From Methylobacter sp. (GTDB taxonomy: Bacteria; Pseudomonadota; Gammaproteobacteria; Methylococcales; Methylomonadaceae), in the NCBI GenBank assembly GCA_024636505.1, contig JAGXGY010000036.1, positions 1 through 37,316 of the forward strand: a stretch of 37,316 nt of DNA. Direction: 5' to 3'. The notes beneath the pieces are model-generated. The model was not told the DNA's origin. It saw only the letters and a list, made by a program, of their open reading frames with translations, and made no database searches. A program made the position numbers and the translations under genes. This document shows, piece after piece, positions 8,202-15,614 of the stretch (position 1 is the first letter of the stretch; each line of letters starts with the position of its first letter).

Positions 8202-8522
8202 TTAATCCCAGCGATTGTCTCTGACCTGTACTTTACCGTTTTCGATTCTGACCGGAAAGCAGTCGATGTCCTCATAGGCGGGCGGGGATGTGACTGCGCC
8301 GGTTTTCACGCAAAAACGCGCACCGTGGCGGGGACAGATAATCTCATCGCCTTCCAGTCTGCCGCTGGCAATTTCAGCGCCGTCGTGGGTACAAACATCT
8401 TCAATCGCATAAAATGCGTCGTCGATTTTAAAAATCGCGACATCCGTTCCGTCAACGTCTATGACAATATTCTCGCCATTCGCCAAGGCATTTTGATCAA
8501 TTACATCTATCCAATCCGACAT
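8202..8522 (-). CDS. Rieske [2Fe-2S] ferredoxin
   Basis: 106 residues, cytoplasmic, small Rieske-type electron-transfer protein. The cluster ligands are visible as C-T-H (CTHDGAEIASG) and C-x2-H (CPRHGARF), the two-Cys/two-His pattern of Rieske clusters, in a domain of the normal length for a stand-alone ferredoxin of non-haem iron oxygenase type. No oxygenase partner lies beside it. It is in the same direction and just downstream of rsmJ and the SUF genes, which make Fe-S clusters; that association is suggestive only. Confidence 0.92.
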   Translation of the reverse strand: MSDWIDVIDQNALANGENIVIDVDGTDVAIFKIDDAFYAIEDVCTHDGAEIASGRLEGDEIICPRHGARFCVKTGAVTSPPAYEDIDCFPVRIENGKVQVRDNRWD

Positions 8523-8590
8523 TTTTTATCCGTTATCGTTGTATGTTAAACTTGGCGACCGCTGGTAGGCCGCATATGTACTCTTCGCTT

Positions 8591-9475
8591 TTAACTTTTC
8601 AAATAAACATCATAGCGCAACAATTTACCTTGAAAACTTTGATTAGGCTTGCCGCCTAAAGGTTCGGCATAATCGGGACTTTTGACCACCACGCGCTTTC
8701 CGGCGGCTTTTAAGGCGGCCTCGAAAAGCTGCTCTTTATCCTGATCGTCGCCGAGCAGATCGCGCAACACCATCATCGATTTTTTGGCCAGTGCCGATTT
8801 CTTGCGCTTGGGCGGGAACATCGGGTCAAGATAAATGCAATCGGGAGCACCTTGCAATTCGGCCAACAGCTCAATGGCATTGCCCTGCAGCAACCGGGGA
8901 GGCTCAAGATTAATCCGCAGCATCCAGTCGAGCTGCGCCAACCTTGCAAAGCCATCCGTTAGTAATTCTGCCATAACCGGCGAACGTTCGATACACAGCA
9001 GGTGGTAGCCCATACGGAAGATGTGCAGACTGTCTTGTCCCCAACCGGTGGTGGCATCGACAACGGTTCTGGTTTTACGGCCCAGCGCCTGAGCCAAAGC
9101 GCCGTCTTTCGGCGCAGGCCATGAGCGCTGTTCGCCATTGCGCGGTTCTATATCGACAGCCAAGCCGCCTTTTTTGAGCAACTCTTTGTCGAGCAGTTTC
9201 AAACAGCCGTCGCGCCAAGTTAAAAAATAATCTTCTGGGCTATCTTCGCTAAGCGACTGGTACAAAGGAATACGCAATCTTTCTGCCAACTGTTGGAACG
9301 GAAGAACATCGCTCTGCCCTTGGTAAAGTACGGCCAACTTTATCGCCAGGGATGGTGTGTATGCCGCAAGCCTGTCGGGAATAGGCGCGGCAATCGCCAG
9401 GGATGGTGTGTATGCCGCAAGCCTATCGGGAACAGGCGCGATGCCGGTGTATTGCTGCGATGCTTTCGTGATCAT
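8591..9475 (-). CDS. rsmJ: 16S rRNA (guanine1516-N2)-methyltransferase RsmJ with an N-terminal repeat insertion
   Basis: Class I SAM methyltransferase acting on G1516 of 16S rRNA. Family blocks are all present: GLAVDIEPRNGEQRSWPAP, RTVVDATTGWGQDSLHI (SAM site), CIERSPVMAELL, CIYLDPMFPPKRKKSALAKK (catalytic DPMFP) and KRVVVKSPDYAEPL. The protein has 294 residues against about 250 in Escherichia coli. The excess is at the N-terminus: residues 11-46 are a duplicated peptide, PVPDRLAAYTPSLAI then PIPDRLAAYTPSLAI with a 17-residue period, encoded by a DNA repeat also found in comEC. The ATG at 9475 has no good Shine-Dalgarno; a TTG at 9337, exactly after the repeat, could be the ancestral start (LAVLYQGQ). 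Confidence 0.93.
   Translation of the reverse strand: MITKASQQYTGIAPVPDRLAAYTPSLAIAAPIPDRLAAYTPSLAIKLAVLYQGQSDVLPFQQLAERLRIPLYQSLSEDSPEDYFLTWRDGCLKLLDKELLKKGGLAVDIEPRNGEQRSWPAPKDGALAQALGRKTRTVVDATTGWGQDSLHIFRMGYHLLCIERSPVMAELLTDGFARLAQLDWMLRINLEPPRLLQGNAIELLAELQGAPDCIYLDPMFPPKRKKSALAKKSMMVLRDLLGDDQDKEQLFEAALKAAGKRVVVKSPDYAEPLGGKPNQSFQGKLLRYDVYLKS
9342..9443 (-). repeat. Two tandem 51-bp units of a dispersed in-frame repeat (copy in rsmJ)
   Basis: Two units starting at 9342 and 9393, each opening with ATCGCCAGGGATGGTGTGT on the + strand and differing at only a few positions. 51 bp equals 17 codons, so each unit keeps the frame open. The same core (reverse complement GCATACACACCATCCCTGG) and a similar spacer occur in comEC at 19601-19674 with the same 51-base period. 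In rsmJ the sense peptide is DRLAAYTPSLAI. Confidence 0.9.
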
Positions 9476-9487
9476 GATTTGAATTAG

Positions 9488-9525
9488 CCACGAAGAACAC
9501 CAGTAAAAACGTCGTGTCTTCGTGG
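9488..9525. repeat. Inverted repeat between rsmJ and sufU
   Basis: CCACGAAGAACAC (9488-9500) pairs with GTGTCTTCGTGG (9514-9525): 12 bp with a single bulged A and a 13-base loop. No U tract follows on either strand. It could slow transcription leaving sufU or be a dispersed palindrome. Confidence 0.6.
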
Positions 9526-9532
9526 TGAATTA

Positions 9533-9985
9533 TTATTCTGTAGAAATGGATTTTTGTTCGTTTTTCAACGCGGCATCCAACGTGTGCCAGGCTAAGGTCG
9601 CACATTTAACCCGCGCCGGATATTCCCGAACTCCGGCTAATACCGCCAGTTTTCCGACCGCTTCAAGATTAAAGTTTTCATCTTTACCTGTGGTCATTTC
9701 ATGGAATTTTTTAAACAAATTCTCGGCTTCCTGTTCGGTTTTGCCTTTAACTATCTCGGTCATTAACGAAACCGAGGCCGTCGAAATGGCGCAACCTGAA
9801 CCCTGAAAACTGGCATCAGTAATTCTATCGCCGTCCATTTTCAAATATAAGGTCAGACGGTCGCCGCACAACGGATTAAAACCTTCCACTTTCCGGTCGG
9901 CATTTTCCATGACGCGGAAATTGCGCGGGTTACGGTTGTGGTCGAAAATAACCTCCTGATAGAGGTCGCGTAAATCATCAAACAT
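9533..9985 (-). CDS. sufU: SUF-system Fe-S assembly protein SufU (IscU/NifU-like)
   Basis: 150 residues. Zinc-dependent sulfur acceptor that takes persulfide from SufS, or scaffold protein, in Fe-S cluster assembly. The three conserved cysteines are Cys40 (NPLCGD, with Asp42), Cys65 (GSGCAIS) and Cys128 (RVKCATLAWHTL). The segment between Cys65 and Cys128 carries the roughly 20-residue insertion that separates SufU from IscU (KFHEMTTGKDENFN). It follows sufS in direction but is separated from it by a hicB and a broken hicA. No sufE or sufA gene is in the window, consistent with SufU replacing SufE. Confidence 0.95.
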   Translation of the reverse strand: MFDDLRDLYQEVIFDHNRNPRNFRVMENADRKVEGFNPLCGDRLTLYLKMDGDRITDASFQGSGCAISTASVSLMTEIVKGKTEQEAENLFKKFHEMTTGKDENFNLEAVGKLAVLAGVREYPARVKCATLAWHTLDAALKNEQKSISTE

Positions 9986-10003
9986 AGTTATTCTCTTGCG
10001 TGG

Positions 10004-10246
10004 TTATTCAGTATAGAAATGGGGATAAAGTTCTTCTGAACTGATATAGCGGCTTGCTTGGCGCATAATGGCTTTACAAGTTCCGGTATCCCATTGAGTA
10101 TGATTCGGAATGGTCAGAATTTGTTTTTGACTATAAACGATTCGCTCCAATTTAATATGACTACCTCGCTGAGAAACAATAACAAAATCAAACCGCATCA
10201 AAATAGCTAATACTTATTTAGTTGTTAAGCGCTTTAACTTTGGCAC
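10004..10246 (-). pseudogene. hicA: HicA-type toxin gene interrupted by a nonsense codon
   Basis: HicA toxins are small double-stranded-RNA-binding-fold mRNA interferases. From a GTG at 10246, overlapping the end of hicB by 13 bases, the frame reads MPKLKRLTTK, stop TAA (10214-10216), then VLAILMRFDFVIVSQRGSHI. The normal family start is KLxxLTGKEVxxIL, so the TAA sits exactly where the conserved Glu codon belongs: one base change, GAA to TAA. The catalytic His (QRGSH) and the later TIPNHTQWDTGTCKAIMRQA are intact. A shortened product from the TTG/ATG at 10201/10198 is possible but would lack the first helix. Confidence 0.85.
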
Positions 10247-10464
10247 ACAGCTTCCATTTCATAATTCACTACAATGGGCGGATTAGGCGCAAATCCTAAG
10301 GCGGCTAAATCTTCACCTTCCAAATGCAGGCTTATCGCTTCACGCAAATTTAACGTCACTTCATCGAGTGTTTGGCCCTGAGTAACAATAGGCAATTCGA
10401 CACATTCAGCAACAAAGCCTGATTCTTCGCCTGTATGAATATATGCTTTGATAGTGTAATACAT
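10234..10464 (-). CDS. hicB: HicB-family antitoxin, coupled to sufS
   Basis: 76 residues with the partial RNase-H-like HicB fold: MYYTIKAYIHTGEESGFVAECVELP, then VTQGQTLDEVTLNLREAISLHL. In active systems it binds and neutralises HicA; short HicBs like this lack a DNA-binding domain. Its ATG overlaps the sufS stop codon (TAATG at 10466-10462), so it is translated together with sufS. Its own partner hicA is broken, so the antitoxin is maintained without a functional full-length toxin next to it; it may act on the other HicA (15155-15376), which is inference. Confidence 0.88.
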   Translation of the reverse strand: MYYTIKAYIHTGEESGFVAECVELPIVTQGQTLDEVTLNLREAISLHLEGEDLAALGFAPNPPIVVNYEMEAVCQS

Positions 10465-11690
10465 TAGCCAAATACCTCAATCAAGGACTCTATGCCTTTT
10501 ATTAAAACGTCAATTTCTGCTTTGGTATTATACAGGGCAAAGGAGGCTCTTGCCGTCGCCGGGACTTCAAAAAAATCCATGACCGGCATCGCGCAATGGT
10601 GCCCTGCCCTGACCGCAATGCCCAAGCTGTCCAGCATAGTGCCGATGTCGTGCGGATGTATTTTATCCAACGTAAAAGACAAAATCGCACCTTTATGTTC
10701 CGCCTCGCCGATAATCCGCAGCCCTTTAATTTGTTTGGCTTTTTCGGTCGCATAATCAAGCAGCCCGGCTTCGTAAACGGCGATATTACCCATGCCGATG
10801 GCATTCAGATAATCGATGGCCGCGCCCAAGCCGATGACGTCGGCAATATTGGGCGTACCCGCTTCAAACTTGTAAGGCAAGGTATTGTATTCGGTTTTTT
10901 CAAAGGTGACCTTGCGGATCATATCGCCGCCGCCCTGGTACGGGGGCATGGCTTCCAGCAACGCCTGTTTGCCGTACAGTACCCCTATGCCGGAAGGCCC
11001 ATAAAGTTTATGACCGGAAAAAACGTAAAAATCGCAATCCAGCTCCTGCACGTCCACCGCCATATGCGGAATAGCCTGGGCGCCGTCCAGCAGTACCGGT
11101 ATATTTTTGGCATGCGCTGCGGCGATAATTTCTTTAACCGGATTAATTGTGCCCAAGGCATTGGACATGTGCACGACGGAAACCAGTCTGGTTTTATCGC
11201 TGATCAGCTGTTCAAACTCAGTATAGATCAACTCGCCTTTGAGATTAATCGGCGCAACTTTTAAGATGGCGCCGGTTTGTTCGCACAGCATTTGCCAGGG
11301 CACGATATTGGAGTGATGCTCCATTGCGGTAATCAAAATCTCGTCGCCGGGGCTGATATTGGCTTTGCCGTAAGTCTGCGCGACCAGATTAATCGCCTCG
11401 GTAGCGCCTCTGACGAAAATAATCTCTTTGTCGCTGGCCGCATTAATGAAGTCTTTAACCTTGGTACGCGCGTCTTCAAATTTATCGGTAGAACGCACAC
11501 TTAAGGTATGTACGCCGCGATGCACATTGGCGTAATCGTGGCTGTACACATGCACGATACTGTCGATAACCGCCTGCGGCTTTTGGCAAGAGGCCGCGTT
11601 ATCCAGATAAACCAGCGGCTTGTTGCGTATAAGTTCAGCCAATATCGGGAAATCGGCGCGGATTTTATTAATGTCTAAACTTGTCGTCAT
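10464..11690 (-). CDS. sufS: Cysteine desulfurase SufS
   Basis: PLP-dependent enzyme that releases sulfur from cysteine as a persulfide for Fe-S assembly. About 408 residues, normal for group II desulfurases (SufS/CsdA). The PLP-binding lysine is at about residue 228 in FSGHKLYGPSGIGVLYG; the persulfide-forming cysteine is at about 366 in RAGHHCAMP. The N-terminal IRADFPILAELIRNKPLVYLDNAAS and the RGATEAINLVA block match the family. ATG at 11690 is chosen: AAGGA is correctly spaced before it, and it overlaps the sufD stop as ATGA. hicB follows through TAATG. Confidence 0.97.
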   Translation of the reverse strand: MTTSLDINKIRADFPILAELIRNKPLVYLDNAASCQKPQAVIDSIVHVYSHDYANVHRGVHTLSVRSTDKFEDARTKVKDFINAASDKEIIFVRGATEAINLVAQTYGKANISPGDEILITAMEHHSNIVPWQMLCEQTGAILKVAPINLKGELIYTEFEQLISDKTRLVSVVHMSNALGTINPVKEIIAAAHAKNIPVLLDGAQAIPHMAVDVQELDCDFYVFSGHKLYGPSGIGVLYGKQALLEAMPPYQGGGDMIRKVTFEKTEYNTLPYKFEAGTPNIADVIGLGAAIDYLNAIGMGNIAVYEAGLLDYATEKAKQIKGLRIIGEAEHKGAILSFTLDKIHPHDIGTMLDSLGIAVRAGHHCAMPVMDFFEVPATARASFALYNTKAEIDVLIKGIESLIEVFG

Positions 11691-13006
11691 AACCATTCCT
11701 TGTTCACGCCTTGTTGCGGGAAGCGCGTCAGTACTTGTTCTAAAATCATATCGTGCAACCCTCTAATCTTGATCTTATCGACCATTTCATTGGCAAACGC
11801 AAAGGTCAGCATGTTGCGCGCGGTTTCTTCATCAACGCAACGCGATTGCAGATAAAAAATCGATTTTTCATCCAGTTGACCCACCGTCACCCCGTGCGCG
11901 CATTTGACGTCATCGGCATAAATTTCCAGCTGCGGTTTGGTATCCGCTTCGGCATCGTCCGATAACAGCAGGTTGCGGTTATTCATTTGCGAATCGGTTT
12001 TTTGGGCATCTTCCGCCACAATCACCCTGCCCTGAAACACGCCTCGGGCCCTGTCATCCAACACGCCCTTGTACAACTCGCGGCTGATCGCATAAGGTTT
12101 CAAGTGCTTGATGCGGGTATGGTTGTCGATATGTTGGCGCTTAACGCCCAAATACAAACCATTCAACTCGCATTCCGAAGCATGATCGAGGTCGACATGA
12201 ATATCGCTACGCGCCAGCAAGCCGCCAAAGGCGAAATTATGATGGGTAAAGCGCGCATCGCAAGCCTGTTTAATGTAGCAGCCGCCAAAATGGTAGGCTT
12301 TGTCGGACTCGCTTTGCATTTTATACAGCGTCAGCTCGGCGCTTTGCCCGACAAAAACTTCGGTGACTGCGGCAGTTAAATAAGCCTCGACACCAACAAA
12401 TGTCTCCACTATTTTCAGCTCGGCCATGTCGTCGACAATAATAATATTGCGGGTCGTCGCCATTGCATCGCTGCCGGTCACAATATGCAGCAACTGTATC
12501 GGCCTGTCTAAAACCAGCTTGGTCGGCACATGGACAAACAAGCCATCGGTAAACCATGCGCTATTGAACGCAATAAAACTGTGCTCTGCTTGGTCGGCTG
12601 CCGCCCCTAAATACTTTTCTACTTTATCCGACTGAGTTGCCAGCGCATCAGCCATGCTCGTCACTGAAACAGCTTCGGGCAGACCCTCTAAAACCGAAAG
12701 CTCTGCCGAAAAATGACCGTTCACCAAAACCAGAACCCAGGCATCTTGCAGTTTATGCGCTTTCAGCCACTCGACATCAACGTCACCGGCCGTTAAATCT
12801 GCCAACGGTGCAAACAGCTTTTTCTCAATGCCAGACACATTGGTATAACGCCATTCTTCTTCACGCGGCGATGGAAAGCCCTGTGCGGAAAATTGCGCCA
12901 AGGCCTCAGCCCTTAACGCCTGCAACCAAGGCAAGTTTTGCCCCGGCAATGCAGGCACTATGGTTTGATATTCAGCCGCATAACGGCTTGTTGTTGCCGT
13001 ATTCAT
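11687..13006 (-). CDS. sufD: Fe-S assembly scaffold protein SufD
   Basis: About 439 residues, paralogue of SufB and part of the SufBC2D scaffold complex on which clusters form. Conserved features: FPSPREEEWRYTNV near the N-terminus, a beta-helix core (ELKIVETFVGVEAYLTAAVTEV), and the C-terminal signature DDVKCAHGVTVGQLDEKSIFYLQSRCVDEETARNML with the conserved Cys-Ala-His-Gly. The ATG at 13006 overlaps the sufC stop as TAATG, so sufC and sufD are translationally coupled; it also overlaps sufS by 4 bases. Confidence 0.96.
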   Translation of the reverse strand: MNTATTSRYAAEYQTIVPALPGQNLPWLQALRAEALAQFSAQGFPSPREEEWRYTNVSGIEKKLFAPLADLTAGDVDVEWLKAHKLQDAWVLVLVNGHFSAELSVLEGLPEAVSVTSMADALATQSDKVEKYLGAAADQAEHSFIAFNSAWFTDGLFVHVPTKLVLDRPIQLLHIVTGSDAMATTRNIIIVDDMAELKIVETFVGVEAYLTAAVTEVFVGQSAELTLYKMQSESDKAYHFGGCYIKQACDARFTHHNFAFGGLLARSDIHVDLDHASECELNGLYLGVKRQHIDNHTRIKHLKPYAISRELYKGVLDDRARGVFQGRVIVAEDAQKTDSQMNNRNLLLSDDAEADTKPQLEIYADDVKCAHGVTVGQLDEKSIFYLQSRCVDEETARNMLTFAFANEMVDKIKIRGLHDMILEQVLTRFPQQGVNKEWL

Positions 13007-13755
13007 TACGCTACCGCCTCTTCGACCCAACCATAGCCTTTTTCTTCCAGCTCTAAAGCCAGATCGGCACCGCCGGATTTAACGATCTGACCGTGCGCCA
13101 AAACGTGAACCTTATCCGGTTTGATGTAATCCAGCAAGCGCTGGTAATGCGTGACCATCACAAACGAACGCTCAGGCGAACGCAAGGAATTAACGCCTTC
13201 GGAGACGATTTTTAACGCGTCGATGTCCAGTCCCGAATCGGTTTCATCCATGATGCACAACTTGGGTTCCAGGATAGCCATTTGCAGGATTTCATTGCGT
13301 TTCTTTTCGCCGCCAGAAAAGCCTTCGTTAACCGCACGGTACAGAAACTTCTCATCCATTTCCAGCAAGCGCACTTTTTCTTTAACCAGCGTTAAAAAAT
13401 CCATCGCATCGACTTCCGACTGACCGTTATGCTTGCGTATCGAATTCAACGCCGCTTTCAACAAATAAATATTGCTGACGCCGGGAATTTCCACCGGATA
13501 TTGGAACGCCAAAAACACGCCTTCGCGCGCCCTGATTTCAGGGGCCATCTCCAGCAAGTCTTTACCCTGATAAGTCGCCGAACCGCCGGTCACCGTGTAA
13601 CCGCCCTTGCCCGACAACACATGCGACAAGGTGCTTTTACCGGAACCGTTCGGCCCCATAATCGCGTGGATTTCGCCCGGTTTAATCTCAAGGTTAATGC
13701 CTTTGAGAATGGGCTTGTCGCCAATGCTGACGTGAAGATTTTTTATGCTAAGCAT
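13006..13755 (-). CDS. sufC: Fe-S assembly ATPase SufC
   Basis: 249-residue ABC-type ATPase, soluble, that drives SufB/SufD conformational change during cluster assembly. Walker A GPNGSGKST, Q-loop AFQYPVEIPGV (typical of SufC), signature FSGGEKKRNEIL, Walker B LCIMDETDSGLDID and the switch His in VMVTHYQRLLDYI are visible. The DETDSGLD sequence is SufC-specific. In standard suf operons sufC directly follows sufB; here 1.86 kb of toxin-antitoxin-type genes separates them. Regulation is presumably through the sufR promoter unless an internal promoter exists in the insert. Confidence 0.97.
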   Translation of the reverse strand: MLSIKNLHVSIGDKPILKGINLEIKPGEIHAIMGPNGSGKSTLSHVLSGKGGYTVTGGSATYQGKDLLEMAPEIRAREGVFLAFQYPVEIPGVSNIYLLKAALNSIRKHNGQSEVDAMDFLTLVKEKVRLLEMDEKFLYRAVNEGFSGGEKKRNEILQMAILEPKLCIMDETDSGLDIDALKIVSEGVNSLRSPERSFVMVTHYQRLLDYIKPDKVHVLAHGQIVKSGGADLALELEEKGYGWVEEAVA

Positions 13756-13822
13756 GTTGTTTTACCTGTGTTATTTAACGGGTTTTACACCCGGATTTTT
13801 ACAAACTTTATTGATTTTTTGT

Positions 13823-13981
13823 TCACGAATAAAAAGCCAAAGCTTCTTGCAAAGTGACTCTTAAACTTTCAACCAATTCATCATGAGTTGCTTCCTGGCA
13901 ATGAACACCTGGGATTTCTTCAATCCGGCCTAGCCACCAATCACCGTCTTGTTTTATTACTGCTGTGTATTTGTTGTTCAT
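13823..13981 (-). CDS. Orphan HicB-like antitoxin, 52 residues
   Basis: An ATG at 13981 opens 52 codons to a TGA at 13823-13825. The start MNNKYTAVIKQDGDWWLGRI is typical of a group of very short HicB-family proteins (strands YTAVIKQDGDWWLG and EEIPGVHC, then helix ELVESLRVTLQEALAF). There is no HicA gene immediately before or after. It lies 67 bases before the sufC start codon on the same strand. Assignment rests on recognising the compact HicB motif pattern. Confidence 0.72.
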   Translation of the reverse strand: MNNKYTAVIKQDGDWWLGRIEEIPGVHCQEATHDELVESLRVTLQEALAFYS

Positions 13982-14023
13982 GAATTGACCTAATAAATAT
14001 TTAGAAATCCATGTTACATAAAG

Positions 14024-14618
14024 TCATTTTGTTGGTTCCTTCAAAAAATCCTTTATTTGCTCTTCTAATTTATTGGTTTCTTTCTTTAATTCACAAATAT
14101 TACTGTTATTTTCAATAAGCAAACATCTTATCTCCGATAGTGTTGCTCTGAAAAATTCAGCCATAGGATCTTCGGGCTTGTACTTAATAGAGCCAGTCGT
14201 CTCTTGTTCTTGAATTAATTTGATGCTCTCAGATTTAAGTAAACTAATTCTCGTTAAATTCGAATTAAGAAGCGCAGTCAGCGCAGCTAATTTTTACTTG
14301 GTCATTGATAGCATCCGTTGATAGCTTTAACTCCCTTTTTTGTAGCTCATAAGTCTTGGCTATCAAATAAAATGCAAATGCGGCAATAACAGGATTAAGT
14401 ATTCCGCCAACATAATCGCCAAATACCCCCCAATTTCCGGCATCTGCGGACAGGTTTTGAAGAACTTTCCACCAACCCTCATTTTTTAGTATGTGAGAAT
14501 TGAAATTAAAGAAGTAGAAACCAACAATAACCAAGCCTATTCCAACAAGTATTACTAAAACCCGTCCTGTTTTTATATTGTTTAAATCAGCACTATTTGT
14601 TGCATTCGACTTACTCAT
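14024..14618 (-). pseudogene. Frameshifted two-helix membrane protein with C-terminal coiled coil
   Basis: From ATG 14618 the frame encodes a first membrane helix (VLVILVGIGLVIVGFYFF), a soluble loop, a second hydrophobic segment GDYVGGILNPVIAAFAFYLI and then AKTYELQKRELKLSTDAINDQ, stopping at 14265. At about 14282-14288 the neighbouring frame continues for 86 residues (ALTALLNSNLTRISLLKSES ... ELKKETNKLEEQIKDFL) to a TGA at 14024. A single-base gain near 14285 joins them into one protein of about 197 residues. The GDYxGGILNP segment followed by a coiled coil resembles small membrane proteins annotated as putative phage abortive-infection proteins; this is tentative. AT-rich relative to the suf genes. 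A sequencing error is the alternative. Confidence 0.7.
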
Positions 14619-14634
14619 GAACGGCTTTATAAAA

Positions 14635-14901
14635 TCAAGGAAAAAACTTATATATTTCTCTTCTATGCATGACTGTTTTTACAGTAATCATTTCATTTTC
14701 AATCACTAAGCCCAGCCGGTAGTTAGCAAACCTAACTTTATAAAAACCATCATAGCCTTTCATTTTTTCAACTTTTCCCATTTCATAAATGGATGAGGTT
14801 GAAACTAACTCTTCAAATACAAAACTTTCAATCTTTGACCGAACATCACTCGGAACCGCTGCTATTTGCTTTAAAAACTTTTTAGTGTACTCGACTTTCA
14901 T
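14635..14901 (-). CDS. RelE/ParE-family toxin
   Basis: 88 residues with the RelE/ParE pattern: MKVEYTKKFLKQIAAVPSDV, a helical hairpin, beta strands around MKGYDGFYKVRFANYRLGLV, and a C-terminal VMHRREIYKFFP that carries the family's basic/aromatic end. RelE-type members cleave ribosome-bound mRNA, ParE-type members poison gyrase; which applies cannot be told here. The ATG at 14901 shares its A with the antitoxin stop (TGATG). AT-rich compared with suf genes, consistent with acquisition. Confidence 0.9.
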   Translation of the reverse strand: MKVEYTKKFLKQIAAVPSDVRSKIESFVFEELVSTSSIYEMGKVEKMKGYDGFYKVRFANYRLGLVIENEMITVKTVMHRREIYKFFP

Positions 14902-15095
14902 CAAGCCTTATCCAGAGTCGCATAGTATTTCTTGGCTTCTTCAATACCCAGCGTTTCACTTTCATCCGCATTAATAAGCTGAACTAACGCGTAATTCTCC
15001 AAAACATCTTCAATTTTCTCGAAGGTATCAATATCAAGCTGTACCGCGACTTTATGATTGTCTTCATCAACAATATATTGTCTTTTTAATTCCAT
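14901..15095 (-). CDS. RelB-like antitoxin of the RelE/ParE pair
   Basis: 64 residues from ATG 15095, which has a strong GGGGGG Shine-Dalgarno stretch seven bases upstream; the frame opens slightly earlier at 15110. Sequence MELKRQYIVDEDNHKVAVQL, then DTFEKIEDVLENYALVQLI, is the usual N-terminal strand plus helix of a small antitoxin family found before RelE-like toxins; the C-terminal part (GIEEAKKYYATLDKA) would wrap the toxin. It directly precedes the toxin in the order expected for a type II module. Confidence 0.82.
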   Translation of the reverse strand: MELKRQYIVDEDNHKVAVQLDIDTFEKIEDVLENYALVQLINADESETLGIEEAKKYYATLDKA

Positions 15096-15154
15096 TGTAT
15101 TGCCCCCCAATAACTTAACTCATCAAGCCTTCTTTTAAAGCTTGCTTACAAAAG

Positions 15155-15376
15155 TTAGCTTTCAAAAACGGAACGTGCTAACTGCGCTTGCCTGATAATC
15201 GAAACCAACGTTCCCGCTTTAATTTCTTTGTGCTGTGGAACAGGGACGGTAATCGTTGATGAGTTAAGTTGCTTTTGCATAATGACATGACTGCCTTTTT
15301 GTCGCACCTGCTCAAAACCATAAGTCAACAAAATTGCGCAAACTTCTTTACCCGATAAAATCCTCAGCTTACCCAA
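15155..15376 (-). CDS. hicA: HicA-family mRNA interferase toxin (apparently intact)
   Basis: About 73 residues from a TTG at 15376: MGKLRILSGKEVCAILLTYG, then FEQVRQKGSHVIMQ, TITVPVPQHKEIKAGTLVSI and IRQAQLARSVF. All family landmarks are present: SGKEV, the catalytic His in GSH, VPxHxExxxGTLxxIIRQA. The start overlaps the end of hicB by 8 bases, and the order antitoxin-toxin is as in many chromosomal hicBA pairs. The toxin's frame is also open much further upstream inside hicB, but that part is not HicA. Confidence 0.92.
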   Translation of the reverse strand: MGKLRILSGKEVCAILLTYGFEQVRQKGSHVIMQKQLNSSTITVPVPQHKEIKAGTLVSIIRQAQLARSVFES

Positions 15377-15593
15377 AAGCAATCTCCATTGAGGAAATAT
15401 AGGTTTCACCGTAATAACGTTGCTTAATTTCTTCCGCTGAGGCGCATTCAAAAAATAGTTCCACCGCTTCTTTGAGGTTGCCCTTGGCCTCCTCAATATT
15501 TTCACCCTGGCTGGCAATATCCAACTCGGGGCACAATGACACATAAATATCGTCTTCTTTGTGAATAATGGCAGTGAGCTGTTTATAGTGCAT
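15369..15593 (-). CDS. hicB: HicB-family antitoxin
   Basis: 74 residues from ATG 15593 (GGGAA seven bases upstream); a TTG at 15614 immediately after the sufB stop would add seven residues. Pattern MHYKQLTAIIHKEDDIYVSL, CPELDIASQGENIEEAKGNL, KEAVELFF is the HicB partial RNase-H fold. It lacks a DNA-binding domain, so autoregulation by this protein alone is unlikely and it may depend on the suf promoter. It begins 21 bases after sufB. Confidence 0.9.
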   Translation of the reverse strand: MHYKQLTAIIHKEDDIYVSLCPELDIASQGENIEEAKGNLKEAVELFFECASAEEIKQRYYGETYISSMEIAFG

Positions 15594-15614
15594 AGCAATT
15601 TCCCGTTTAAGCAA

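Noticed and set aside
9342-9443. A CRISPR array at the tandem 51-bp repeat
   Set aside because: Only two units with no unique spacers; a related two-unit copy lies inside comEC; no cas genes nearby.
15377-15598. N-terminal extension of the HicA frame
   Set aside because: The frame is open upstream, but that part overlaps hicB and has no HicA similarity; family start is at the TTG 15376.
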